Positions 18,073 to 25,691 of a stretch of 64,000 nucleotides of DNA are shown one piece after another. The position numbers were made by a program, and so were the translations under genes. The DNA lies in the NCBI GenBank assembly GCA_020853775.1, contig JADYYH010000105.1, positions 1 through 64,000 of the forward strand. Reading direction: 5' to 3'. This DNA is from Nitrospira sp. (GTDB taxonomy: Bacteria > Nitrospirota > Nitrospiria > Nitrospirales > Nitrospiraceae). Positions within the stretch are counted from its first letter, which is position 1, and the number at the start of each line of letters is the position of its first letter. Below the pieces are notes generated by a model. That model had not been told where the DNA came from. It made no database searches and was given only the letters and a program-made list of their open reading frames with translations.

Positions 18073-18115
18073 TTCATGTGTCGTTCATCGGCACTTCATC
18101 TAGCCCGGCTAGAGT
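18073..18115 (+). promoter_or_regulatory. Response-regulator box and promoter for the second tiny gene
   Basis: TTCAT at 18073-18077, 18084-18088 and 18095-18099: three identical words 11 bp apart, the OmpR/PhoB direct-repeat pattern. Ten bases later comes TAGAGT (18110-18115) as -10, and the ATG at 18176 is 60 bases on. The first word is also part of the perfect 18-bp palindrome CATGAAGAATTCTTCATG at 18061-18078. About two thirds of 32 bases match the box at 15728-15754 when read in gene direction. Confidence 0.72.
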
Positions 18116-18175
18116 GTGGTGACGGAACGCAATCGGGACGGTTCCCTACACACCAGATGAAGAAAGGGCGACGCG

Positions 18176-18286
18176 ATGAAACAGGTCACCACCTTGGCGC
18201 CGGTGATGTTGCTCATGGTCTTGGTCATGGCCGCGATGGGGATCATGATCTTCTGGGGCCTGTCCCTGCTCGACTTATCCCAGTGA
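18176..18286 (+). CDS. Tiny single-span membrane protein (36 aa)
   Basis: ATG 18176 to TGA 18284-18286, 36 residues: MKQVTTLAPVMLLMVLVMAA, then a further hydrophobic stretch and the end SLLDLSQ. One membrane helix (about 8-31). The upstream AGAAAGGG is a moderate ribosome site. It sits between the kinase and a sugar-nucleotide transferase gene, 21 bases before the latter, so both may be in one transcript under the TTCAT box. Similar in size and topology to the 15554-15661 product, though sequence similarity is weak. Function unknown; a kinase-feedback peptide is one possibility. Confidence 0.7.
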   Translation: MKQVTTLAPVMLLMVLVMAAMGIMIFWGLSLLDLSQ

Positions 18287-18306
18287 AGCAACGAGAGGAG
18301 GGCACC

Positions 18307-19317
18307 ATGGGAGACGCAGGGGATCATCTCGGCCGGCGATGGTCGATCATCCTCGCGGGAGGAGACGGAGTCCGGATGCAGCCGGTTGTGACGCGGTGGT
18401 TGGGCCGGACGATGGCGAATCACTATTGTCGATATCTCGGAACCAGGTCTCTGTTCCAGCACACGCTTGACCGCATGCTCTGCGTGACGAGTCCGGCTCG
18501 TTCGCTCGTGGTGGTCGGGCGTGGTCATCATGAAGCCTGGGCCCAGATTGGCCGGCGGAATCCCGGCATGGTCTTGGTGCAACCGCGTAATGCCGGCACG
18601 GCCGCCGGATTATTTCTTCCCTTGACCTATATTCGTGCGCGGGATCCGAGGGCGACGGTGGTGATTACTCCCGCCAATCAATTTGTCTATCCCGAAGATC
18701 GCCTGCTCGGGGAGATACTGTACGCGGTCCGGGCGGTGGAAATGTTGCCGGCGAAGGTGGTGGGGCTCGCCGCGCGCCCGGATGGACCGGACAGTGACTA
18801 TGGCTGGATCAAAGCCGATCATGAACTCATCAGGCTCGGCCTCAGGTCGATCCGGGCGGTCAAGACCGTCCTGCACAGGCCGGAGCCTCAGTTGGCGCGG
18901 TTGGCCTCTGCTTCGGGAGCGTTGTGGCAGACGGGCATCATGGCAGCCCGAGTTGAGACGTGGTGGAATCTGGGCCGGAGCATTCTGCCGGAGATGATGA
19001 GGCTCTTCGAACGGCTGGGCCAGGCGATCAATACTCCGAAGGAACCGCAGGTCCTCCGCGAGATTTACGAGCGTATGCCGGTCCGTAGTCTCTCGCGCGA
19101 TCTCCTGGCTGCTGTCCCCGGCGCAACAGCCGTGATGGAAATGCAGGGCGTCTGGTGGAGCGATTGGAGTCATCCGGAACGCATCATGCGCACGCTGATG
19201 CGGCTGGGCCGGGAGACGGCCTCGGTCATGCCGTATCTGAGAGCCGCGGTGGCTGCCGTCCCATCCGCGCAGGCGCTCGATACCGCCATGGCGCATCGTA
19301 CGATGGACGACTGGTAG
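18307..19317 (+). CDS. Mannose-1-phosphate guanylyltransferase-like nucleotidyltransferase
   Basis: 336 aa from ATG 18307 with GAGGAGGG upstream. The N-terminus WSIILAGGDGVRMQPV is the nucleotide-binding motif of sugar-nucleotide pyrophosphorylases (usual form LAGG.G.RL.P). QPRNAGTAAGLFLPLTYI near residue 82 corresponds to the QP.NRGTA.A motif of mannose-1-P guanylyltransferases, and VVITPANQFVYPED to the PSDH.I.D motif, here with N and Q replacing D and H. ALWQTGIMAAR replaces the usual WNSGMF. These changes in conserved positions suggest an altered substrate or reduced activity. Its place behind the tiny gene links it to the TTCAT regulon. Confidence 0.75.
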   Translation: MGDAGDHLGRRWSIILAGGDGVRMQPVVTRWLGRTMANHYCRYLGTRSLFQHTLDRMLCVTSPARSLVVVGRGHHEAWAQIGRRNPGMVLVQPRNAGTAAGLFLPLTYIRARDPRATVVITPANQFVYPEDRLLGEILYAVRAVEMLPAKVVGLAARPDGPDSDYGWIKADHELIRLGLRSIRAVKTVLHRPEPQLARLASASGALWQTGIMAARVETWWNLGRSILPEMMRLFERLGQAINTPKEPQVLREIYERMPVRSLSRDLLAAVPGATAVMEMQGVWWSDWSHPERIMRTLMRLGRETASVMPYLRAAVAAVPSAQALDTAMAHRTMDDW

Positions 19318-19517
19318 CGAGAGGGCGCGACGCGACGGCGGCGATGGAATGCCTGGCCGGCCGAATGTCCGCTGTCCCCGGCACAGCGGGGAGTATCGCC
19401 TCACCAGTCGAGGAGGCGCTGCCGCAAATGGCAACAATGGGTCAGAGTCGCGGTCTGGTCATCCGGCAGAATGCGGCTTCGATTGCGGACTTGCGTGTGC
19501 GAATCACTGACGATTCG

Positions 19518-19533
19518 TGGCAGTTGTCTTGCA
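19518..19533 (+). promoter_or_regulatory. Sigma-54-like (-24/-12) promoter before the universal stress gene
   Basis: TGGCAGTTGTCTTGCA matches the consensus TGGCAC-N5-TTGCW except in the sixth base; GG and GC are 12 bp apart as required. It lies about 135 bases before the ATG at 19669, in a 351-bp intergenic region where I see no gene. Confidence 0.45.
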
Positions 19534-19668
19534 TGAACGACCACTGCAGTGGCTCACGCCCATCCCTCGTTTTGTCATGAGTCCCGCGCTCCGTTCAGTC
19601 TTCGACCGGCGTTCTCCGATGGACCTCCGGTGGTCCAACAATCGTCCAATTATTGTGAAGGAGCAGCC

Positions 19669-20649
19669 ATGACGACACCACCAATCGTGAAGCACATCTT
19701 ATTCGCCACGGACTTTTCAGAGGATGCCAGCCGCGCTCAAGAGTATGCGGTTCATCTCGCCGGCGCTTACGATGCCAAGCTGGATGTCTTGCATGTGATC
19801 GAGGCCCCCCGTGAGATCGTTCCGGATACGGACTCGTTGGGCACGGCCGGGCGATCGCGGGCGGCCGCCGCACGACAATTGGAAGCGGTGCGGGACGACC
19901 TGGCGCGCCGGGGCACGCCGGCCAGAGTCAGGCTGCTCTTGGGAAATCCCAGCGAGCATATTCATCACGCCGCCAGAGAGCAGGGCGTCGATCTGCTTGT
20001 GCTGGGCGCGCAGGGGCGCACCAATATGCTCTATGGACAGATCGGGAAGACGGCGGAGCGATTGATCCAGGAGGGGCCCTGTCCGATTCTGGCGGTGCCC
20101 GGGTCCCGGAAGGACGCCGTCGAGGTGTTGCCTGTCGATAGACCGGCGCTGATTCGGCGTATTCTGGCGCCACTGGACTTTTCGACGCCCTCGTTGGATG
20201 CGGTCGAATATGCCGTGCACCTGGCTCACGGTGTCGGTGCGGCAGTGACGCTGATGCATGTGCTGGAGCCGGCCTCGTACGATCTGGATTGTGGCCTCGG
20301 AGTCATCGAAGAGGAACCGTCGAAGCGAGACTACTGGAATCGGCAGCTGATGGACCTTCGAGAAATCGTGACGGCGTTCGGGCTTCCGGTTGACGTGGAA
20401 ATTTGCGCCGGCGTCCCTTCCGATTCCATTCTGGCCTGCGCATTGCGGCAACAGACCGACCTCATTGTGATGGGGACGCATGGGCGGCGAGGAATCTCGC
20501 CCGAGCGATGCGGCAGTGTCGCGGAGGCGGTGTTGCGCCGGGCGACGTGCCCGGTGTTGACCGTGAAAACAGGGAAGTTCGAGTCAGGCCATCGCCGGGT
20601 GGTGCCCAGCGTGCTGGACCGGCACGTCATCAAAGGAGAGAAAGCATGA
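19669..20649 (+). CDS. Tandem universal stress protein (two Usp domains)
   Basis: 326 aa from ATG 19669 with GAAGGAG before it; the open frame extends 40 codons upstream without a ribosome site. Two UspA folds: residues 1-150 (KHILFATDFSEDASRAQEYA ... DLLVLGAQGRTNMLYGQIGKTAE) and 165-310 (RRILAPLDFSTPSLDAVEYA ... DLIVMGTHGRRGI). The second has the ATP-type G-x2-G-x9-G-S/T loop (GTHGRRGI, then GSVAEAVLRR); the first has a degraded GAQGRTNM loop. General stress survival role. The stop overlaps the Rnk-like gene by 4 bases. Confidence 0.92.
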   Translation: MTTPPIVKHILFATDFSEDASRAQEYAVHLAGAYDAKLDVLHVIEAPREIVPDTDSLGTAGRSRAAAARQLEAVRDDLARRGTPARVRLLLGNPSEHIHHAAREQGVDLLVLGAQGRTNMLYGQIGKTAERLIQEGPCPILAVPGSRKDAVEVLPVDRPALIRRILAPLDFSTPSLDAVEYAVHLAHGVGAAVTLMHVLEPASYDLDCGLGVIEEEPSKRDYWNRQLMDLREIVTAFGLPVDVEICAGVPSDSILACALRQQTDLIVMGTHGRRGISPERCGSVAEAVLRRATCPVLTVKTGKFESGHRRVVPSVLDRHVIKGEKA

Positions 20650-21059
20650 ATGCTCAGAAAGTGTGCATGACCGCCGTGGACCTGTCTCGCCTCAGAGATG
20701 TGCTGAAGGCCCGCACGAGCGTCGGGCGGGATCGAGACCATCTGGATAGCTTGGAACAGGAGCTGGATCGCGCTGACGTCGTGGAGCCCTCTGCCATTCC
20801 TCCCAATGTGGTCACCATGAATTCCCAAGTCCGGATCGAAGATGTGGAGACCGGCCTGGAGAGCGTCTATACGTTGGTATTTCCTTCGGATGCCAGCATT
20901 TCGGAGAGCAAAATCTCCATCCTTGCGCCCATCGGAACGGCGTTGCTGGGTTCCCGGGTGGGCTCGACGGTCAATTGGCCTGTGCCGGCGGGCAGGCGTA
21001 CCGTGCGCATCAAAGAGGTGCTGTACCAACCTGAGGCTGCAGGCGATTACCATCTCTAA
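20646..21059 (+). CDS. Rnk/GreA-C-terminal-domain regulator of nucleoside diphosphate kinase
   Basis: 137 aa, starting inside the usp stop (ATGA). Residues 1-45 are a short helical part and 50-137 the GreA/GreB C-terminal FKBP-like domain: VTMNSQVRIEDVETGLESVY, then SILAPIGTALLGSRVGSTVNW. This arrangement is that of Rnk, which binds RNA polymerase without cleavage activity because it lacks the long GreA coiled coil. Coupled to the universal stress gene, so probably stress-induced. Confidence 0.85.
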   Translation: MNAQKVCMTAVDLSRLRDVLKARTSVGRDRDHLDSLEQELDRADVVEPSAIPPNVVTMNSQVRIEDVETGLESVYTLVFPSDASISESKISILAPIGTALLGSRVGSTVNWPVPAGRRTVRIKEVLYQPEAAGDYHL

Positions 21060-21084
21060 GCGGCCGGTGCCGAAGGCATCAGAG

Positions 21085-21100
21085 TGGCGCATTGATTGCG
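21085..21100 (+). promoter_or_regulatory. Sigma-54-like promoter before the OsmC-family gene
   Basis: TGGCGCATTGATTGCG: TGGC and TTGC with GG and GC 12 bp apart, two deviations from TGGCAC-N5-TTGCW. It is 71 bases before the ATG at 21171, a normal distance. Confidence 0.45.
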
Positions 21101-21170
21101 CGCACTGAAGGAGGCCGCAGGCCTGTCGTGTCCTGGTTTAATCTACGCACAGCACAGTTCGGAGGGAGCA

Positions 21171-21605
21171 ATGGACGTACGCAGTAAGGTGTATACATAT
21201 CGAACAGCGGTTCAGTGGACGGAACAGAAAAAAGGGACGATCTCGAGTGAAGGCAAGCCGGAGATTCAGGTGGCGACACCGCCTGAGTTCAAGGGGCATG
21301 AAGGCATCTGGTCGCCGGAGGATTTGTACGTGGCGGCGGCGAACATCTGCCTTATGACCACATTCCTGGCCGTTGCGGAGCGGGGCGGACTGGCGTTCAC
21401 CGCGTATCGTTGCGAAGCGGAAGGTCGTCTGGAACTTGTGGAGGGAAAGTTTCAGGTGACGGTGATAACTCTGCGTCCCCACATCACGCTTCCATCCGGA
21501 GGTGATGCCACGAAAGCCAGAGAACTGATCGAAAAGGCGGAAGCGAACTGCCTGATCTCCAATTCGATGAAAACGCGCATCATCCTGGAGCCCACGATCA
21601 CCTGA
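21171..21605 (+). CDS. OsmC/Ohr-family protein
   Basis: 144 aa from ATG 21171 with GGAGGGAG 2 bases upstream of the spacer. OsmC fold: PEDLYVAAANICLMTTFLAVAE near residue 57 carries the first redox position (Cys in NICLM), and KAEANCLISNSMKT near 125 the second Cys, so both peroxidatic cysteines of the family are present. OsmC/Ohr proteins reduce organic hydroperoxides. Its own -24/-12 promoter match lies upstream. A second, different OsmC gene is at 26634. Confidence 0.87.
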   Translation: MDVRSKVYTYRTAVQWTEQKKGTISSEGKPEIQVATPPEFKGHEGIWSPEDLYVAAANICLMTTFLAVAERGGLAFTAYRCEAEGRLELVEGKFQVTVITLRPHITLPSGGDATKARELIEKAEANCLISNSMKTRIILEPTIT

Positions 21606-21745
21606 TCGTTCCGGCTGTGGCATCTTGCGCCAGGACCATGTGTGGGATGGGGTGATTGTCTCCAGTCCCTCGTGCTGTTTCCCGTCTCTCCGCTATGAAC
21701 GATCTATATCCAGAGTATTGACCGAAGATCCTCGTGCCGGTTTGA

Positions 21746-21762
21746 TTGGCACGGGGATCGCA
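21746..21762 (+). promoter_or_regulatory. Sigma-54-like promoter before the monohaem cytochrome gene
   Basis: TTGGCACGGGGATCGCA fits YTGGCACGRNNNTTGCW with one or two mismatches, GG and GC 12 bp apart, 58 bases before ATG 21820. Caution: GGCACG here is also the right arm of a hairpin (CGTGCC at 21735-21740), so the similarity may have another cause. Confidence 0.45.
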
Positions 21763-21819
21763 TCTCCCCTGTATGACGCTTGGATCTTTCCGACGGGAGC
21801 GTTCAGAAAGGGGCGCATC

Positions 21820-22185
21820 ATGAACCTCCGAGTCGGAGTGAGTGGTCTCGCGCAGGTGATCCTCTTCTCGGCGCTTGTAGCTGGCGTATCTGCCGGCACC
21901 GGGAACGCAGGCAAGGGGAAGATGCTCTATGCCAATCTGTGCATCCGCTGCCATGGGGTGGAAGGCAAGGGGAACGGCCCGATGACTTTTACGCCGCCGG
22001 TCGCCGACCTCACCGCTCCCGCCGTGCAGGCCAAGCTGGATGCGACCGTGTTACGAACGATTCATGATGGTCGCCAAGATACGGCGATGGGCGCCTGGAA
22101 ATTTGTTCTGTCCGAAGAAGACATGCGCGACGTGACGGCCTATCTGCGGCAACTGGGTAGTGAGGCCGGCCGGGGACGTCCTTAA
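21820..22185 (+). CDS. Small monohaem c-type cytochrome
   Basis: 121 aa from ATG 21820 (AGAAAGGGG upstream); the open frame reaches 21625 without protein-like features. Signal peptide about 1-25, then a class I cytochrome c domain with CIRCH near residue 43 and GAWKFVLSEEDMRDVTAYLRQL at the end, including a possible Met ligand (TAMGAW). Periplasmic electron carrier. The next gene is 23 bases downstream. Confidence 0.9.
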   Translation: MNLRVGVSGLAQVILFSALVAGVSAGTGNAGKGKMLYANLCIRCHGVEGKGNGPMTFTPPVADLTAPAVQAKLDATVLRTIHDGRQDTAMGAWKFVLSEEDMRDVTAYLRQLGSEAGRGRP

Positions 22186-22208
22186 AAAGAAATGGAACCT
22201 GTCATCGT

Positions 22209-22676
22209 ATGAATTGGCGGATCTTCGCGTGGGGCATAGCGGCGCTGTGGGTGATCACGATCGGCATCATGTCCACGTTTCTCGTGCAAGGCCACACGAG
22301 ACCGGGAAATGACGGCCGCACAGAGATCGTCCTTGCGCCATCGGAACGGGATCTGGTGCTGGCGGAGATGCGGGACTTGCTGAAAGCGGTCCATGGTGTG
22401 GTCACCGTGTTGGGGGCTCCCGACCAACCAATGAAGGCGGCCGAAGGGGCAGCCCGAGCGGCGGGGATGGCGATGGCGGCCGACGTGAACCCGGCCATCA
22501 TGCTGAAACTTCCCCTGGCGTTTAAGCAAATGGGGATGTCCATCCATAAAGATATGGATCATCTGGCGGACGGCATTGCGCAAGGTGAATCCCCGGTTCA
22601 AATCCTCAATCGACTGTCGAGCATGACGGCCCGGTGCACCACTTGCCACGATATGTATCGATTCGCGACGAAATAG
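22209..22676 (+). CDS. Membrane-anchored cytochrome c'-like protein
   Basis: 155 aa. An uncleaved or signal helix (about 5-26), a helical domain, and CTTCHDMYR near residue 146 at the very C-terminus. A C-terminal haem motif on a helical bundle is the pattern of cytochrome c'/class II, although the sequence is divergent. Probably co-transcribed with the monohaem cytochrome upstream. Confidence 0.75.
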   Translation: MNWRIFAWGIAALWVITIGIMSTFLVQGHTRPGNDGRTEIVLAPSERDLVLAEMRDLLKAVHGVVTVLGAPDQPMKAAEGAARAAGMAMAADVNPAIMLKLPLAFKQMGMSIHKDMDHLADGIAQGESPVQILNRLSSMTARCTTCHDMYRFATK

Positions 22677-22867
22677 CCACAGGCCGTTAGTCTTCAGCTG
22701 TCGGCATCGGGAATCGAAGTGAGGAGTTGACTGAACAATTGAATCCATTTCCGTGGCGATGACTCATACCCACCGAGAGCGCGAGTCGGCGACAGGCGTG
22801 TTCCGGATGCTGACGGATAAAGGTGGCGGCTGATAGCGTGATTGATTGATCCGAAGGAGGTGCTGGG

Positions 22868-23086
22868 ATGGCATGTAATGTGGGTGGAATCGAACGACCG
22901 GTTCGAATTGTCCTTGGGATTCTGCTGATCGGCATCGGGGTGTTCGCGGCGCTTCCTCCCGTGGGGGTGGGGATCGCCTTGGCGATGGGAACGATTGCCC
23001 TCGTGACTGGAGCCTTGGGGTTCTGTCCGCTCTGGAGCTTGTTCGGCATCAATACCTGTTCGGTCGGAGCGGGGAAAAAAGCCTGA
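22868..23086 (+). CDS. DUF2892 small membrane protein
   Basis: 72 aa with AAGGAGG 7 bases before ATG. MACNVGGIERPVRIVLGILL is the DUF2892 hallmark (N-x-G-x-x-[DE]R), with two membrane helices (13-33 and 38-58). Found alone or in rhodanese fusions; function unknown. Cysteines (C47, C57) near the second helix end could be redox active, and the genes around it are redox genes. Confidence 0.85.
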   Translation: MACNVGGIERPVRIVLGILLIGIGVFAALPPVGVGIALAMGTIALVTGALGFCPLWSLFGINTCSVGAGKKA

Positions 23087-23119
23087 CTGCGGTGAATCCG
23101 GGGCGAGCGAGAGCAATCT

Positions 23120-23674
23120 ATGGCGGGCCATCCAGAACAGCCTGATCAGCAGCCGGGCGGCGGGTTCTCCACGCCGGTCGGATCGCGGCGGACGTTTTTT
23201 CATTGGGTCACGCTGGCCGCAGCCGGGCTCGTCGGTGTCGGGTTGTCTATTCCGTTGCTCAGCACGCTGATGTCGCCGGCCTTCCAGCGGCGGCAGCGCG
23301 CCTGGGTCGACGTCGGAGCCGTCGATGACTTGCCTGCCGGCCACCCCAAGCAATTGGACCATGTGACCACGGTTCGTGACGGCTGGTTGGAGACTACCTC
23401 GCATAAGGCCGTATGGGCGGTCAAGCAGCCGCAGGGCGACATCAGGGTGTTCTCGCCGATCTGCACGCACTTGGGCTGCGGCTATCGTTGGGACGACTCG
23501 GAGAACAAATTTCTCTGTCCCTGTCATGGAAGTTCGTATGATGTGAACGGACAGGTGCTAGGAGGCCCCGCTCCGCGCCCGCTCGATACCCTTCCTTCCA
23601 AAGTCGAAGGCGGGCGGTTGCTTGTCATGTACAAGGACTTTAAGTCGGGTCTTCCGACGAGCGTCGAGTTGTAA
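23120..23674 (+). CDS. petA: Rieske iron-sulfur subunit of the cytochrome bc complex
   Basis: 184 aa. Membrane/Tat-like anchor: SRRTFFHWVTLAAAGLVGVG (22-41). The Rieske domain has both cluster loops: CTHLGC (C115, H117, C120) and CPCHGSSYD (C133, C135, H136), with the disulfide cysteines present, and GPAPRPLDTLP after them. It transfers electrons from quinol to cytochrome. The cytochrome b gene follows 60 bases later, so this is a bc1/b6f-like complex. Confidence 0.95.
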   Translation: MAGHPEQPDQQPGGGFSTPVGSRRTFFHWVTLAAAGLVGVGLSIPLLSTLMSPAFQRRQRAWVDVGAVDDLPAGHPKQLDHVTTVRDGWLETTSHKAVWAVKQPQGDIRVFSPICTHLGCGYRWDDSENKFLCPCHGSSYDVNGQVLGGPAPRPLDTLPSKVEGGRLLVMYKDFKSGLPTSVEL

Positions 23675-23733
23675 GCTGCGACGGGATGGTGGTCCTCATG
23701 ACTCACAACTGAGAACTCATACCTGGGAGTGGA

Positions 23734-25059
23734 ATGTCGTCCCGCTTGTACAATTGGCTTGATGCTCGCCTGAACCTGAAACCGGTCCAGCGCACCTTGC
23801 TCGATGAGCCGATTCCCGGCGGGGCCAGCTGGATCTATGTTTTCGGGTCAGTGACGCTGTTCCTGTTCGTCCTCCAGGCTGCCACGGGCATGTTCCTCGC
23901 GCTGTATTATGCGCCCACCCCGGACCATGCCTACGACAGTGTTCGCTTTATCGAAACCGACATCTTCCTCGGATGGGTGGTGCGAGGCCTTCACCATTGG
24001 GGCGCATCGGCCATGGTCGTGGCGATCGGGCTCCACATGCTCCAAACGTTTCTCTACGGCGCGTACAAGGCGCCGCGCGAAGTGATGTGGATGGTCGGGG
24101 TATGCCTGTTCCTGATTGTGATGACCTTCGCCTTCACCGGCTACCTCTTGCCCTGGGATCAAACGGCCTACTGGGCGACCCAGATCGGGATCAACATGGT
24201 GGGCACCGTTCCGCTGATCGGCGATATCGCCTCCCGGGTCCTGCGCGGCGGCGAAATCCTGGGGGCACTGACGCTCTCACGATTTTTTGCGATTCATGTG
24301 CTGTTTCTCCCTGCGATTCTTCTCACGGGGATTGCCGTGCACCTCTTCGTCCTGCGGCGAGTCGGGCCGGCCGGACCCTGGACCGACGATCGAGCGTCAT
24401 TAGGCGCTGAAACCTTTGCTCCCCGGCAGGTCTACATGGACGCCGTCGTAATTGCCGGCGTCTTCCTTGTCGTCGCGGCATTGGCGTTGAGTATTCCGTT
24501 GCCGCTCACCGATAAGGCGAACCCTTCGGATACGAGTTTTGTGCCCGTGCCCGAATGGTATTTTCTGTTCTATTACGAATTGCTCAAGTACGTGCATGGA
24601 CCGCTGGAACCCTTGGCGACCTGGGTGTTGCCGCTCTGTGTCATCCTGGTCATGTTGTTCTGGCCGTTCATCGATCGAAACCCGGTGCGCAATCCGATCC
24701 GGCGGCCTGTGGCGCTCGGGAGCGGCCTGCTCTTCCTTCTCGTCGTGTTCGGCCTGTTGGGCATTTCAATCAGAAATCTGTATGCGGTACCAAGGGCAGA
24801 TCCGGCTGTAGCACGGGGGAAGGCCGTCTACGCGCAACTCGGCTGCGTTGGGTGCCACCGGATCCATGGAGAAGGAGGAGCGGTGGCGCCTGACCTGTCC
24901 ACGGTCGGGGACACGCGGCCTGATCGAGAATGGCACCTGAAGCATTTCCGGGACCCGCAGTCGGTGTCGCCGGGGTCGTTTATGCCGAAGTTTCCGCTCA
25001 CCGATCAGCAGCTCAATGACCTGACGAGTTATATGCTGAGTTTGAAACGCGCAACCTGA
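23734..25059 (+). CDS. petB: Cytochrome b fused to a C-terminal cytochrome c domain
   Basis: 441 aa. Residues 1-350 carry a full cytochrome b with eight helices: haem histidines in GLHHWGASAMVVAIGLHMLQ (about 91 and 105) and in FFAIHVLFLPAILLTGIAVH (about 188 and 202), and the quinol-site motif PEWYFLFYY near 270. Residues 360-441 are a class I cytochrome c (CVGCHRIHGEGG near 375, Met ligand in GSFMPKFPLT). The fusion means that the usual separate c1/c subunit is joined to b, as in some Nitrospirota and Gram-positive complexes. With the Rieske gene this gives a minimal two-gene quinol:cytochrome c oxidoreductase. Confidence 0.93.
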   Translation: MSSRLYNWLDARLNLKPVQRTLLDEPIPGGASWIYVFGSVTLFLFVLQAATGMFLALYYAPTPDHAYDSVRFIETDIFLGWVVRGLHHWGASAMVVAIGLHMLQTFLYGAYKAPREVMWMVGVCLFLIVMTFAFTGYLLPWDQTAYWATQIGINMVGTVPLIGDIASRVLRGGEILGALTLSRFFAIHVLFLPAILLTGIAVHLFVLRRVGPAGPWTDDRASLGAETFAPRQVYMDAVVIAGVFLVVAALALSIPLPLTDKANPSDTSFVPVPEWYFLFYYELLKYVHGPLEPLATWVLPLCVILVMLFWPFIDRNPVRNPIRRPVALGSGLLFLLVVFGLLGISIRNLYAVPRADPAVARGKAVYAQLGCVGCHRIHGEGGAVAPDLSTVGDTRPDREWHLKHFRDPQSVSPGSFMPKFPLTDQQLNDLTSYMLSLKRAT

Positions 25060-25093
25060 GAAAGAGATTTCCATACCTGAATGTGGGGAACGA

Positions 25094-25450
25094 TTGTATG
25101 CGAGCACAGGTGTCACTCTCGTGTTTGTCGTGAGCGTGCTGCTGGGAGCGATGCCGATCAGTCAGGCTGCGTCCGGCAAAGGAAACCCAGCGATCGGGCA
25201 CAAGTTGTATCGAGAGAGTTGCCTGAATTGCCATGGACCGGCAGGAAAAGGCGATAGCGAGATGGCCGCCTACCTTACGCCGGCACCGGCCAACCTCACA
25301 TCCAACGCCACTCAAGAGAAACCGGACGCGCAATTGCGCAAGGTGATTCAGGAGGGGCGGCCGGGCACCGCCATGACCGGCTATGCCGCGGTCTTCGATG
25401 AGGGGAAGTTGGACGACATCATCGCGTACATCCGTTCGCTGAAGCCGTGA
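25094..25450 (+). CDS. Small monohaem c-type cytochrome
   Basis: 118 aa from TTG 25094 (GTGGGGA before it; no ATG in frame fits). Signal peptide to about residue 25, CLNCHGPAGKGD near 42 and a terminal KLDDIIAYIRSLKP helix. Soluble periplasmic electron carrier, probably taking electrons from the bc complex encoded just upstream (34 bases). Confidence 0.85.
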   Translation: MYASTGVTLVFVVSVLLGAMPISQAASGKGNPAIGHKLYRESCLNCHGPAGKGDSEMAAYLTPAPANLTSNATQEKPDAQLRKVIQEGRPGTAMTGYAAVFDEGKLDDIIAYIRSLKP

Positions 25451-25691
25451 TCGAACTCAAATGACGGCGATGAATTATTTTTCGAATCCTTTTCCTCCCA
25501 TCTGTCCCTAATCAGTACATTCACAGGGCCGGGGCACGCATGCTGTCGCACGATGCCGCAGGCAGGAAAGGATGACTGTGGCGTTTATCGCCAAGGTGAG
25601 AGACGCACGTTTCCCCGGCGGCCTGCCGAGAGCCCGTTTCTTTAGACGCATTGCAGCCGACGTGGTATGTAGTTTGCGAGAAGCTCTACGT

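Noticed and set aside
25535-25555. GGGCACGCATGCTGT as a further -24/-12 promoter
   Set aside because: The -12 GC is changed to GT and the base before GG does not fit, so it is weaker than the four listed.
25572-25691. Earlier start for the TsdA-like cytochrome
   Set aside because: It has a strong ribosome-site-like AGGAAAGG, but would put 40 residues before an evident lipoprotein signal peptide.
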